This document shows positions 34,538 to 46,200 of a stretch of 64,000 bases of DNA, one piece after another. This DNA comes from Macrotrachela quadricornifera. Taxonomy: Eukaryota > Rotifera > Eurotatoria > Philodinida > Philodinidae. The notes under the pieces were generated by a model. It had not been told where the DNA came from and did no database searches. It saw only the letters and a program-made list of their open reading frames with translations. Every line of letters begins with the position of its first letter. Position 1 is the first letter of the stretch. Made by a program: the position numbers and the translations under genes. Location: the NCBI GenBank assembly GCA_022393335.1, contig JAJEKB010020897.1:522550-586549 (forward strand), given 5' to 3'.

Positions 34538-35932
34538 ATGTCAACTTCAAGTAACAACATTTCGTTGATACCGGAAAGTAAAGACTTCATACAATTTACA
34601 ATGAGTGCTCCTATCCAACGCATTCTATTATGAAACAATTGGCTTAAGAAACTGATGCTCCACTGTGGAAATGTCAGGTATGTGATATAGTTCGTTTTAT
34701 ATTCTACTTGAAAAAACGGTTTCAAGCTAGTAAAAGCAATTCAACGAAAAATAAACATATTATTTTCATTGATTTCTAGTTTAAAAAATTGATACAAGTC
34801 AAGCAGAAAAGATATTTTTTACGTTAAATCGAAAAACGTAAACGATTTCTTCTGTACATTTGGCTCAAAAGCCATGTTTTTTCATCGATTATCATTGATT
34901 TATTTTTACTGAAATTTAGTAAATTCGATTAATAGCTACTATTATTGTTTCTACGATTTTTCAGTGCAAATAAAATCAGTTTTCCAAACTAATTGATGTT
35001 CATCAGTGATTGATGATTTTTTTCCAACTAAAATCAATTTATACTGGTTACAATCCACAGGAATCGATGATATTTTTTAGGTGATTATAATTATCAGAAT
35101 AAGATACATCTACATGGAAAGGAAGGGTTGCGACTTCTGTTGTCGATATCCAATGAAAGAATCTATTTTTTAGGAACAATTCTGTCATATGCGATTTATA
35201 ACCAAGCGCCGACTAAAGAACAGTATTTCTTGTGACATCTGTTGGGTTCCTGTCGATACCAAACTTACTTTCAATACCGGGTTTATCTCGTCGCCTAATC
35301 CAACATCTGCATCGTCCAACTCAAACCAATTTCTCAACCACTTGGACGATGAGACTGCCATTGCCTTCAATAACTAGGTATTAACCAAAATTAATCTGCT
35401 TGATCTGATCCCTTCAAAGAATCTAATCAATATCACTGTTGATCAACTTCAAACGCTCAAAGGTCCTGACAAGAATAATGGTATGTGTTGTTATTGATCA
35501 GAATGCTGAAATAAATTTCGCTTAACTCTAGGTGCCTTGTTCGTCGAATGGCTATCTTGTGATATCAATGAACACTGTTATATCTCAGGTTTTGTGTGAT
35601 ATGAACATCAATTGCATCAATATGTTCAAGCATCATGTAGTGTTACGTTCAAAACTGTCGCCTCTTCCTGTCCTGGGCATGTTAAAAACGTCAATGTCAG
35701 GTATAGTTTTCTATTCTTTCTCAAGTTCAACTTGTGACACTTCTGTTTTATAGGTTCTCAGCTATGTGATTCAAAAGGATGCCTTCGATCCGAACATCTG
35801 ATAGTCGAGCCAATGGATCCTGTCAACTATAGTCGTCGAGTATGTTGAGGTGGCATCGTTATCGTTCGCGATGACTCAATCATTCATTTCGATCCGCGCG
35901 AGCATGGTGTCAAATGTCCCAGTGTTAACTGA
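34538..35932 (+). pseudogene. His-Me-finger nuclease-related gene, copy 2, with stops and an internal deletion
   Basis: Exon blocks at 34538-34677, 35174-35480, about 35532-35700 and 35754-35932 have canonical borders (donors GTATGT, GTATGT and GTATAG; acceptors TTTTTTAG, CTCTAG and TTTATAG). The block FLNHLDDETAIAFNN, a TAG stop, then LIPSKNLINITVDQLQ aligns with HLNDDIVKAFNHD and LINPKNLQNCTIDQLQ of copy 1. EWLSCDIN and KHHVVLRSKLSPLP also match, but the part between them is mostly missing. The last exon gives GSQLCDSKGCLRSEHLIVE, VNYSRRVC, a TGA stop, then GGIVIVRDDSI and VKCPSVN. This is the same zinc-loop pattern as copy 1, and here the NxSRxxC motif of His-Me fingers is better kept. At least three in-frame stops (one in exon 1) mark a pseudogene. 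Confidence 0.55.
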
Positions 35933-36950
35933 GACACACTCGACTTATCCTGCTGAAAATTTCAAGCGATTTCATTCATGAACTCTCTTTGTTCCTAATA
36001 GCTTTATTGTCACAGTTTTTCTAATAAACTTATTCTAATGAAGTAAAACTGTTTTTTCTTTGCTACAATGTAGAAGTACCACTGAAGTCAAATGTTTGAT
36101 ACATGAAGAACGTAGATAACTATGTTGGTGCAGGTATAGCCCTTAACTTCATACAACATGCATATCACCTATCAAAGACCAACAACAGTCAAAACAATTT
36201 GAGGTACTGGACAGCGATAGTCTTGTTACATATCCATACCTTCATGTTCCATATCATTTCTTTCCTTTTGTTTTGTTACTATACTATTGTAAGGAATAAA
36301 AATTCAAAAATTTAGAAGTTTTCGGTACACTCGCTAATAATTCTAACTTCCGACACGATAAATATTGTGCAAGGTCGATAGCAGTGATATTCACTTGAAT
36401 ATTTATGCCACATCATTCATCAAATATAGAAGGAATATGGATGTCATCGTAGATTTCTTGAATTTGAAAATAAGTTTGATGTCTAAGCGATTATTTGTGA
36501 TAATCGTTTAAATTTAAATCCTTATTATCATAAATATAGAGTTTGACTGAATTAATATAATAATATATATAAACTTTTAATAAAATATATCAATACGATG
36601 AATTGATGCGTAAAGTATAATCTTAGCACCAAAAATAAAGCAAAATTAAACAAAAAACAGTCACAATAACACTGCTGTTAATTAGTAGAAAACTTATACT
36701 GTTCTCAAAAAAAAGATAATAATGAGAAAATAATAGTAATAAACATTAATATTAATTTTCTTTAACATTTTTGAAGAAATGAGTTAGTAGAATCTAAGAA
36801 TATTCGTAAAAAGTATTACCACCATGAAATAAAAAAAAATTATGATCAAGAAGTAGATAGTAAGTGTTCTTAATTGACAGAGATAAACATGTACATTATG
36901 CCATGAGACATCAACATTATCAAATTATTAAACTACCAATCGACTATATT
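35933..36950. other. Non-coding stretch between pseudogenes
   Basis: About 1 kb, very AT-rich. The open frame at 36103-36315 shows no recognisable feature. A few AATAAA-like words occur but cannot be assigned. Confidence 0.4.
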
Positions 36951-39900
36951 TTATATTGAAATAGACGATAATGGAGTGTCATTATTAATATCAGCAAGTA
37001 ATTCATTTTGTTTAGTAAATAATTCTGTTGGTGTTCCATATTGTTGAATGACACCATCATTCATAATAACAATTTTATCACTATCCATAATTGTATTTAA
37101 ACGATGTGCAATTGTTAATATAGTTTGATTAAGAAATTTTTCACGTAAAATTTGTTGAATTAATTCATCAGTTTTTGTATCAACATGTGCTGTTGCTTCA
37201 TCAATAAGTAAGATTTTTGATTGTTTTAAAATAGCTCTTGCTACACATATTAATTGACATTCACCAACACTAAAACTACTTCCATATTCTGCTATTTCTA
37301 TATTTAATTTATCTTTTAAATTCATAATTTTTGTTTTTAATTGAACAGCTTCTAATGCATTCCATAATTGTTCATCAGTATAATGTTTAAATGGATCTAA
37401 ATTATATCGAAGTGTATTACTAAATAATACTGGAGATTGTGGAATTGTATTTAATATTGATCGTAAATCATTTAAACTTATTTTATGAATATCAATTCCA
37501 TCAATTAAAATTTTTCCATCTATTGTTGATTTATCAGTTAAACGAAACAATGCTTGAAAAATCGATGATTTACCAACACCTGTACGTCCAATAATACCAA
37601 TTTTATCTCGTGGATTTATTTCTAAATTAAGACCTTTTAAAACTGGTTCAAGTTCTGGACGATATCTTAATTTATAATTTTAAAATTCAATTTTTCCTTC
37701 AATTGGCCAATTAATTGGTGGTTGAGATTCTTCTTTATAAAAGCCTTCTTCTGGCGGTATATGAGAATATTCATCAATTCTTTCAGCACCTGTCATATAA
37801 TTTTCAGTTTCAGCTGATTGACGTACTGCCCATTGAAACATAGAAGTTAATGATATACAATATGATAATCCTAATGCTACAGATGATGCATCCATACTAT
37901 AACGTAAAGCAACAGATAATATAGCTGTTAAAAATGTTAAACAACAAGTCATTAAATCTAATCTTAAACCAAATCATCTATCTGAACAATTAAATATAAA
38001 AAATGCACGAGAATTTGCATTAACTTTATCAATAAATGAATTTATAAAATCATTTTCCATATTAAATGCACGAATTGTCATTAATCCACTTAATGATGAA
38101 GAAAAAAATGCATAAATAGGACTTCTTGTTATACTTTCTAATCGTTTAAGATGTCGACTTGTTTTTAAATAATATCTTCTTAACCATAAAAATATTGGAA
38201 TAATAGGTATTAATATAAATAAAACCCATGGATTTGACATGCCAATAATAACAATACTACCTAATACCATTATTAATGATTGAAGTGTATCAAAAAATGT
38301 TGCTGGTAATAATTCATCAAGTACTTGTTGATCACGACTAAATCTATTTAATACACGACTAATTGGATTAGCTTCATAAAATCTTAATGAACTATATAAA
38401 ATACCTTTAAACATTCTATTATGTAATATAGATGCACCACGTAATATTAAATGAAAAAAATAGTTCTATTTCTGATTTTGATGACCATATACTTAACCAT
38501 TTATTAGTTGCATCATAAATACTTTCACCTAATAACATAAAAAATATTAATAATAATAATCCAATCCAACCATAACCAGAAGTAAATAATTTTAACCAAA
38601 CATTGATATTAACTGTTCCATCAAAAGATGTTTCTTCTTTAAGAATACTATTTTGATCAATAATTTCAGATTGATTATTAGAAATATAACTATCATATCT
38701 TTTATATGATTCTTTTGTTTCATTTGTATGATGCTGTTGATTTTCATATGATTCTTTTATTTTATCTATTATTAATAAATCATTAAATAAACCTTGTTTT
38801 TCTATTTTACCATTATCTAATAAAATACAATGGTCAAATTCTAATAAAAATTGTATTTGATGTGTAACTAATAATCTTGTTTTATTTTTTATAATTCCTT
38901 TATTACTAATACATTGTTCAAAAATATTTTTACCAATTATAGAATCAACTGCTGCTATTGGATCATCAAATAAATAAATATCAGCTTCAGTATATAAAGC
39001 ACGAGCAAGTGAAACACGAACTTTTTGTCCTCCACTTAAATTAACACCTTTTTCACCGATTACTGTTAAATCACCAGCTGAAAATGTTTTTAAATCATCA
39101 ATTAATTGACAGGCTTTCAATACACGTTCATATCTCTTTTGATCAAATGGTTTACAAAATAATATATTTTCACGTATTGTTTCAGCAAATATCCATGGCG
39201 TTTGAGATACATATGCAATCTTACCATATATTTTACTATTACCTTCAACTAGAGACATTTCACCGAGTATAGCTGCTAATAGAGATGATTTAGATGAACC
39301 AATTGCTCCTAAAATACCAATTAATGAACAATTATTTATATTCAAATCAATTTTAGTTAATTCAGTTGATTGAGTAGAATCCCATGTGAATGAAGCTTTA
39401 TCCATTATTATACTACCTGGAATACGAATATGATCGGTGTTAGACGAGTCTTCTAATGTTTTTGTACGAATCTGTTTGGATAAATTCATAAATTGATTAA
39501 TACGTTTTGAAGCTACCATACTTTCACTTAATTTTTCAATTCCAGATGGTACAGAATTTGTTAATGGATATTGTAGAACACTAAATAATGATAAAGTTGT
39601 GAATATATTAGCAGGAGATAATTTTTGACCCATTAACCAACTTCCACCAAATGTAGCTAATGAAACTAATGATACTGATGAAAAAAAATACCCATATTAA
39701 TTGCTCTTATTCGACTAGATTTTTGAATACTTTTAAATTCATTTTTTCTTGCATTATAAACAATAGTTTCTAATGCTTCTTCCCATCTATACATTTTAAC
39801 AATTTGACAACCAAATAAAATTTCATTAATAACTTTTACACGTTTATCAGTCCATTGTACAGAATTTTGTCTATATGTTCTAAATTTTTTACTAAAAAAG

Positions 39901-40692
39901 AATTGTAATGGTACTAAAAGTAAAAATACTCCATAACCAAATAAAGTCGGAATACCAATTTCAAGCCAAATTAAAACAAAAATAATACTTGCTTCTAATG
40001 GTCCTGCCCATATATGATGTATATAAAAACTTAATTCTTCAAATTTACTTATATCATTTGAAATTAAATTTATCACCTGTCCTGTTGTCGTTTTCATAAT
40101 TGCACTTGTTGGTAATGAAAATAATCTTTTATAAATAATAGATAAGAGTGCAATACGTATATGAGTACCAACTCGTACTGCACGAAAACAAAGTTGTTGC
40201 TGTGTAATTGCTTGTAAAACTGCTGACAGACCTAATCCAATAACATATAAATAACCAATATATGAAGGTACATTAAAATCTTTTATAATAAGAACAATTT
40301 GTTTTAAAAATAAAGGTTGTGCTATGTTTGCACCTATATATGGCAATAAAATTAGACCAGCTATTAAACATTCTTTCCAAAATGTCTTAATAATTATTTT
40401 CATTATCATTCCAAACTGTTTCAAATTTTTTTAATAATTGACTACATTCATCATTTGGTGATAATTCATATAAATCAGCTTCAGTTAATTGACGTTTATA
40501 ACCAATATTTTAAATCGGATTTAACCATGACCATAATATAACATAAATCCATCGTGTCCAAGATGATTCTGCCCAATCTAAACGGCAAGGCTTTCGAGAG
40601 CTAGAATCTATTGGAATAGAAGTTTTATCTATATCTGTTGTTTCTGGTATCGGTAGAACACTGTTATTAGTCATGTTGTTGTGCGATAGCAA
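36951..40692 (-). pseudogene. ABCC/MRP4-like multidrug-resistance-type ABC transporter, inactivated
   Basis: The intact ancestor would have been an ATP-driven organic-anion exporter in the plasma membrane (two membrane domains, two nucleotide-binding domains). Read from 40692, the sequence follows the MRP4 layout: SWLNPI and GYKRQLTEADLYEL; TMD1; NBD1 with GAIGSSKSSLLAAILGE (Walker A lacks its second-last Gly), NLSGGQKVRVSLARALY and IYLFDDPIAAVD; TMD2 from MFKGILYSSLRFYEANP through FFSSSLSGLMTIRAF; NBD2 with GIIGRTGVGKSSIFQALF, SFSVGECQL (usually VGQRQL) and ILLIDEATAHVD; and a natural stop at 36951. Lesions are a TAA at 40510-40512, a frameshift near 40.40-40.43 kb, a frameshift at an eight-A run near 39685, a frameshift with loss of the first TMD2 helices near 38.42-38.46 kb, a TGA for the expected Trp at 37974-37976 and a TAA at 37680-37682. 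No introns were seen in 3.7 kb. Third codon positions are almost all A or T. Confidence 0.85.
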
Positions 40693-41780
40693 GTAAAAAT
40701 AACACCTAGAACATATTTCAATTATATTGGTAACAAAATACTGAAAATACTAATTGTAACTATTTATATAAAAGAACAAAACAATGAAGAATTAACTTTT
40801 TGACCTTCTAACGGTGAATATCAATGATGGTACATTTCAATAAACTAAAAGTGTGCTATGTACATGTATTCTTTCATACTATCGTACGATAATACGGACA
40901 CTACATTTTTCTTTCCTTATTACTTTTGCAATTCAATGACGAAGATATAAATAAGGAGTTATAGATGGTCATCCCAATTTGGTCTGCTTATAATGAAAAA
41001 TATTGATATAGGATTAAAGATTTATTGTTCTCTTTTCATTTGTTTGATACCGAATTAGACTACGAACTATATTAACCTGATATGGCCTCTCAACAAATGC
41101 CCACTAACGAGGGAACCTCTCCAAGTGACACCCTCCGTTTAGGCTCATATTTTACCTATAGGTAGGACTTATAGCGTCGATAAGAGCCCTACTTATAGGC
41201 AAAATATGAATCCAAATGGAGGATGTCACTTGTGAAGGTTCCCTCGTAGGTAAGATAATGTCTTACTCAAACGAAAAATAAAAATTGCACGAGAAAGAGA
41301 ACAATCATCAATATACTCAAACTCCACCACTCTTTTACAATTTATTTTTAAAAATCAATCACGATCATATGCAATTAAAAAGAGGAAGGAAAGAGAAAAA
41401 CATATTTGTACATATACGTAAATATATAGATATAGAGAGGTAAATCGTCATCCGATTTTTGCTGAAGCCAACCGCCTACATTTCTATATACATATATAAA
41501 TGCTAAAAATAATCATAATAATAATATAAAAGAAAACATGTTTGTATAGGCAGAACGAAAAGAAAGAAATACAAAAGATGTAAGATTATATAAAAATAAA
41601 AAAGTGTGAACAGAGCGACATCATCCTGTAACATACTCTCATTTGTTGAAAAACTATGTCCTATCGGACATTTTTACTAATGTATACGTTCAAATAAAGC
41701 AAGATAGATGGGAAAAAAAATTTTCTTTTGTTGTAGTTCAACAATAATCATATGAAAAATCGAAAAAGAAAAAAATGACT
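40693..41780. other. Intergenic stretch with a small MITE
   Basis: Upstream region of the ABCC pseudogene and left flank of the mariner. Apart from the inverted-repeat element at 41104-41250, nothing was recognised. Confidence 0.4.
41104..41250. mobile_element. MITE of about 145 bp with 30-40 bp inverted repeats
   Basis: The left end CGAGGGAACCTCTCCAAGTG and the right end, whose complement reads CGAGGGAACCTTCACAAGTG, are inverted repeats. They extend inwards through the CTCATATTTT/AAAATATGAA and TAGGTAGGACTTA/CCTACTTATAGG blocks, so almost the whole element folds into one hairpin. TA occurs at both borders, suggesting a Tc1/mariner-type MITE, but the exact ends are uncertain. Confidence 0.6.
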
Positions 41781-41781
41781 A

Positions 41782-43067
41782 CAGGATGTTGCAAAAGTCC
41801 TGCGGGAAGGTAAACTCATAACTCTCATCAATCTCGATCGATCTGATTAGCTGTTTTTACAGGATGATAGAGCGTCCCTCAAAGTTTTATCTGATATTCT
41901 TTCAGATAAATGTGTACTCCTGTTGACGTTAGAATCAAGATAGTTCTTTTAATGGCCAAATTCGAGTCTCCTATCATAGTCAAATGAACCTTACAAGCCT
42001 AGTTCGGTCAAAATACACCCAGTGAAGGTACTATTAGAAGAACATTTCAACGTTTCTGTGAAACTGGTACGATTGAAGATCACTAATGGACCCGAGGATC
42101 ATCAAAGATTATCGAAGAAAAAGTCGAGGAGATCCGTAAACTTTGCACAGCTCAACCGAATTCAAGCGTTCGAACTGTTGCGCAAACCGGTGATATTCCA
42201 CGAACGACTACACGTCGAATTATGGCCGAATACCTTTTGTTGAAGCCATACAAGATGCAATTCGTGCAACAGCTTTATGAAGAAGATTGTCAAGATCGGA
42301 TGGATATGTGTCGAATATTGATACCAATGTTAGAAGACACCACAATCCAAGAAATTTTTTTTTTTCTGGTAAAGCAACGTTTCATTAAACAGACTAGTAA
42401 ACATACACAACGTTAGATATTGCTCTGAAACAAATCCTCATGCAACAATAGAAACTCTTACGAACTCGCCGAAGCTGAATGTTTGGTGCGCACTTTCCAA
42501 AAATCGGTTAATAGGACCTTTCTTCTTTGATGAAGACACTACCAATGGAAAAAAATTATTTGACCATATTAAAATCTTTCTTTATCCCAGAAGTCAAACG
42601 ATTGAAAGAGATGCGGTCAATCATTTTGCAACAAGATGGAGCACCACCTCATTTTTCTACTGAGGTTCAACAGTTTTTAGATGAACAATTTCCCGATCAA
42701 TGGATAGGAAGGAGTGGTTCTATCCGGTGGGCTTCACACTCTCCTAACTTGATCCCGCTCGATTTTCTTCTATAGGGATATGTGAATTACCAAGTGTACA
42801 AAACTCCGCTTAGTGATATGAATGATTTGAAAGTAAGAATCGATTTTAAAGAACACTTTGTCTAATGTGTTTAAAAGTATTTCAAAAAGAATGGAATTAT
42901 GTATTTCTATTGAGTGTGATCATTTTAAACACTTATTGTAAACTCGGTTATACGAAATAAAATTTTGAGGGACGCTCTATCATCCTGTAAAAACAGTTAA
43001 TCAAATCGATCGAGATTCGTGAGAGTTATTTGAGTTTACTTTCCCGCAGGACTTTTGGGCCATCCTG
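41782..43067 (+). mobile_element. Mariner-like transposon, 1286 bp, full length but dead
   Basis: The ends CAGGATGTTGCAAAAGTCCT and the complement of CAGGATGGCCCAAAAGTCCT are inverted repeats bordered by TA at 41780-41781 and 43068-43069, the target duplication of IS630/Tc1/mariner elements. The inverted repeats run about 110 bp on each side. Each contains a second copy of the ACAGGATG word (ACAGGATGATAGAGCGTCCC, at 41860-41879 on the left), so each end has two candidate transposase-binding sites. The element contains one transposase gene in broken form. Confidence 0.9.
41952..42860 (+). pseudogene. Mariner-type transposase remnant
   Basis: An N-terminal helix-turn-helix region (GTIRRTFQRFCETGTIED, then SSVRTVAQTGDIPRTTTRRI) is followed by a decayed middle part. 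The C-terminal catalytic part contains IILQQDGAPPHFSTEVQQFL and WASHSPNLIPLDFLL, which correspond to the second and third acidic residues of the DDE/D triad. Stops lie at about 42084, 42414 and 42773, and the frame changes near 42.4-42.5 kb. The C-terminal TAG stands where a Trp codon is usual. The enzyme cut and pasted the element in its active past. Confidence 0.8.
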
Positions 43068-43243
43068 TAAATCGATAGCTTAGACACGAGATCATGCGAA
43101 AAAAGATTTCCTTTTGCATACACGAAGTAACCGTATGTTATCCCGAGCCACACCGGATATCTCCGCTTGTTATACATGTAAATAGATAAAATGCAATAAT
43201 TATGATAAAAACTTTCTGGTATATATTTGAATGATTAACAAGC

Positions 43244-46200
43244 TCAGGTCTGTTTTTGTGCACATTCTTCACAAATATCAAATCCTTCCGCTCCACAGGA
43301 GCAATGCCACGAGGAATCGTAAATTGGTTTCAAACATATATTACATCCAAAGTAAAAGTTTGCATATTCATAGCTATTATTCTTTCGCCGATGATGTGAA
43401 TCACACAGTTTCAGAAGATGACCTTGTGGACATGATAGTTCTATTGTACCTGAAAAATACGTAAAATGACTATACATGATGAATTAACGTTGGATGACCA
43501 AAAACAATTATTTATTCCTATCTACTATAGTGTCGATTTCCTGTTTTATTTGAAGTTTATTCTGGAAAAAGATTCAAGAAGTTATTGTTCTCACCATCAA
43601 GATCTATTTCGATTTGCGTCTAAAATAGCTTTTAAAATATTACGACAAGATCAGCAGAGTAAACAATAACCAACCGTTCTATTTTGTTGTACATCTGTCA
43701 AATACTTTTTACCTGTCGGTCCAATTTCATTTCCACGAAGTTTGAGTATCGTGACTGTCTACATGATATTATTAATCATACTTGGGAAAATTTCAATACC
43801 ATCAATATCACTTGATTCTCTTTCAATGCATCAGCAAGATAGAAAGCTCCTTCATCTCCAATATCATTTGCTCGAGGATCCAGATGTTCGATTGTCTAGC
43901 AGTACACACAAACGTGAAAAAGTGATATATTAAATAAATAAGACAATTACTGAAGATTTTTTTATTAACGTAGCTAAACACTGCGCACCTCGATCGGTTA
44001 TCTTATTTGAAATCAGATCAAGGATTTCGATTCTCTGGTAAAAAATAATCAAGCTAGATACTTACATTAAACAAGTGATGAATTATACTCATTACCTCGG
44101 ATGTTGATAGGATGGGCATCATGAACTCGATTATATTATCTCCAATTCCATAGGAACAAAGACCGAAGTAAGAAATCTAGAAAAAAAGTTCTGAGCAACT
44201 GTGGAAGATTAATAATATTTGTGAGTCACATCATGAGTTCGGAAATTAATAAGATTTGAAATAGCTCTGCAATCGGGACTTTTTTTACCGTCCAGATCAA
44301 GACATTGAAGATTCTAAATAGAACGTTTAGTAGCAGCTATGCAAATGAAAACACAAGGGACGATCTCACTGTATTATATCGGAGTGCGTCCATGAAGTAA
44401 TGTGCTCCTTGATCTCCGATTGGATTTTCAAGAAGATGTAATCTAGTTAGTACCTATAAGAGACCACATAGATACGGGAAAAATGAAATATTTCTTATTA
44501 CTCTATTCGTTTTCAAAGCACAAGCTAAATACTGAACTCCTTGGTCTGCAATTTGATTGTTGTCAAGACGAAGTTCAGTTAATGCCTTGTTTTGAAAAAT
44601 GTAAAGAATGCGATTTATCGAAATAAATAAGAAATGATTACTGTAGCATTCTTCAAGACATTGGCGAGATATTTCGCTCCTTGCTCTCCAATATTATTGT
44701 TCACTAGAATTAACTTCTCTATTACCTGAAATAAATAAAAATTACATTAGGATGAAATCACCATGGATATTTACTCTATTAGTTTCGAGTATTTGAGCGA
44801 TATATTGGACTCCTTAGTCGTCTATGTTATTGTTTTCTAGATTGAGCCAAATCAAGTTCTTTTAATCAGATGCAAAAACGAAAATAATGGATGAAACAAT
44901 GCTGATGTAAGTTTTAAATACCGAATTATGTTGTAATACTTCAGCAAGATATTGTACTCCCTTGTTTCCTATATAATTTCCTCGGAGATTGAGTTTGGTC
45001 AATGCCTACTTATAAACAAAGTCCAAAATCAAAACCATTGAAAAGATTAATAAACGTTTTACTTTATTGTTCATCAAGATAGCAGTGACATCCTTAACTC
45101 CTTGTTCTTCTATTTCACAACATTGGAGATCTATTTCAGTTAGAGCCTAGATCATGTGAATGTAGAATCGATACGAAATGATCAATCGGATTTACTGTGT
45201 TTTTCCGTAAGAGGAAGTTGATTCGATTCATTCCACTGCATCCTACCCTCTTCTGTTGCATGCTAAAAATTGTCGCTGTCTGTAATAAAATATCAGTATA
45301 TAATAAAAAAATGAAAAAACTAACAGAAAATTAGCTATACTTTGTCATGACGCATGGTGACAGCCTGTTCTAGTGCTTCAGATAGGATACCTGGATTATC
45401 CTTTAACTCAAGATGTCTCAGTGTCTTAAAGAAGTGATAGCTAGTAAGAAATATAAAGAATGTAGAACTCACCGTATTTGTCTCTATTGCGTCAATAAGA
45501 AACTCCACACCATTGTCTCCGATTGGATTCAATCTCAACATGAGTGAAATCAGAGTCTACAAACAACAAATGTGTACATAGGTGCAAATCACAAACAATC
45601 TCTACTGTATTCTCTTTGATGACATCAGCTGAATACTCGACGTCTGTGTCAGTAATAGAATTGTACCGGAGATTTAATAGTTGAAGTGACTATGCAGAGA
45701 AAAGATAAATAGGGCAGAAGAATGAATGGATACTTACTTTATTAGTTCTTAGCCAATCAGCGAGATATTGCACCCCTTTATTTCCTATTTTACCATGATT
45801 CAGATCAATTTCTCTGACAGACTATATTGCAAGAAATGATTGATCGTCATAAAACAATTTAAAAATGTCTAATAATTACTAAATCATTATGTAATGCATC
45901 ACATAAAATTCGAACTCCAAAATGTCCGACATTTTTGCCCTTGAAAAATATTTTCTTCAATACCTGTATGATACCATACATATAAAAAAATCTTATTAAA
46001 AAAAAAGAGAATTGTCAATAACTACTTTTAATTCAATACTAAAAATCGTTCCAAGAGCCTCAGAATCTAGACCATCAGTACCACTGAGATAGAGCCGCAT
46101 TAAAGTCTATGTGAGAAAAAAAACTATTCAATAAATGAAAGAAACAGTAATATTTGTAAAGTCACCGTACTCCCTCGCCATACATAATAAAGATCTTCTA

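Noticed and set aside
43231..43933. Plus-strand open frames
   Set aside because: They are antisense to the zinc-finger exon and the last LRR exons, which splice in phase on the minus strand.
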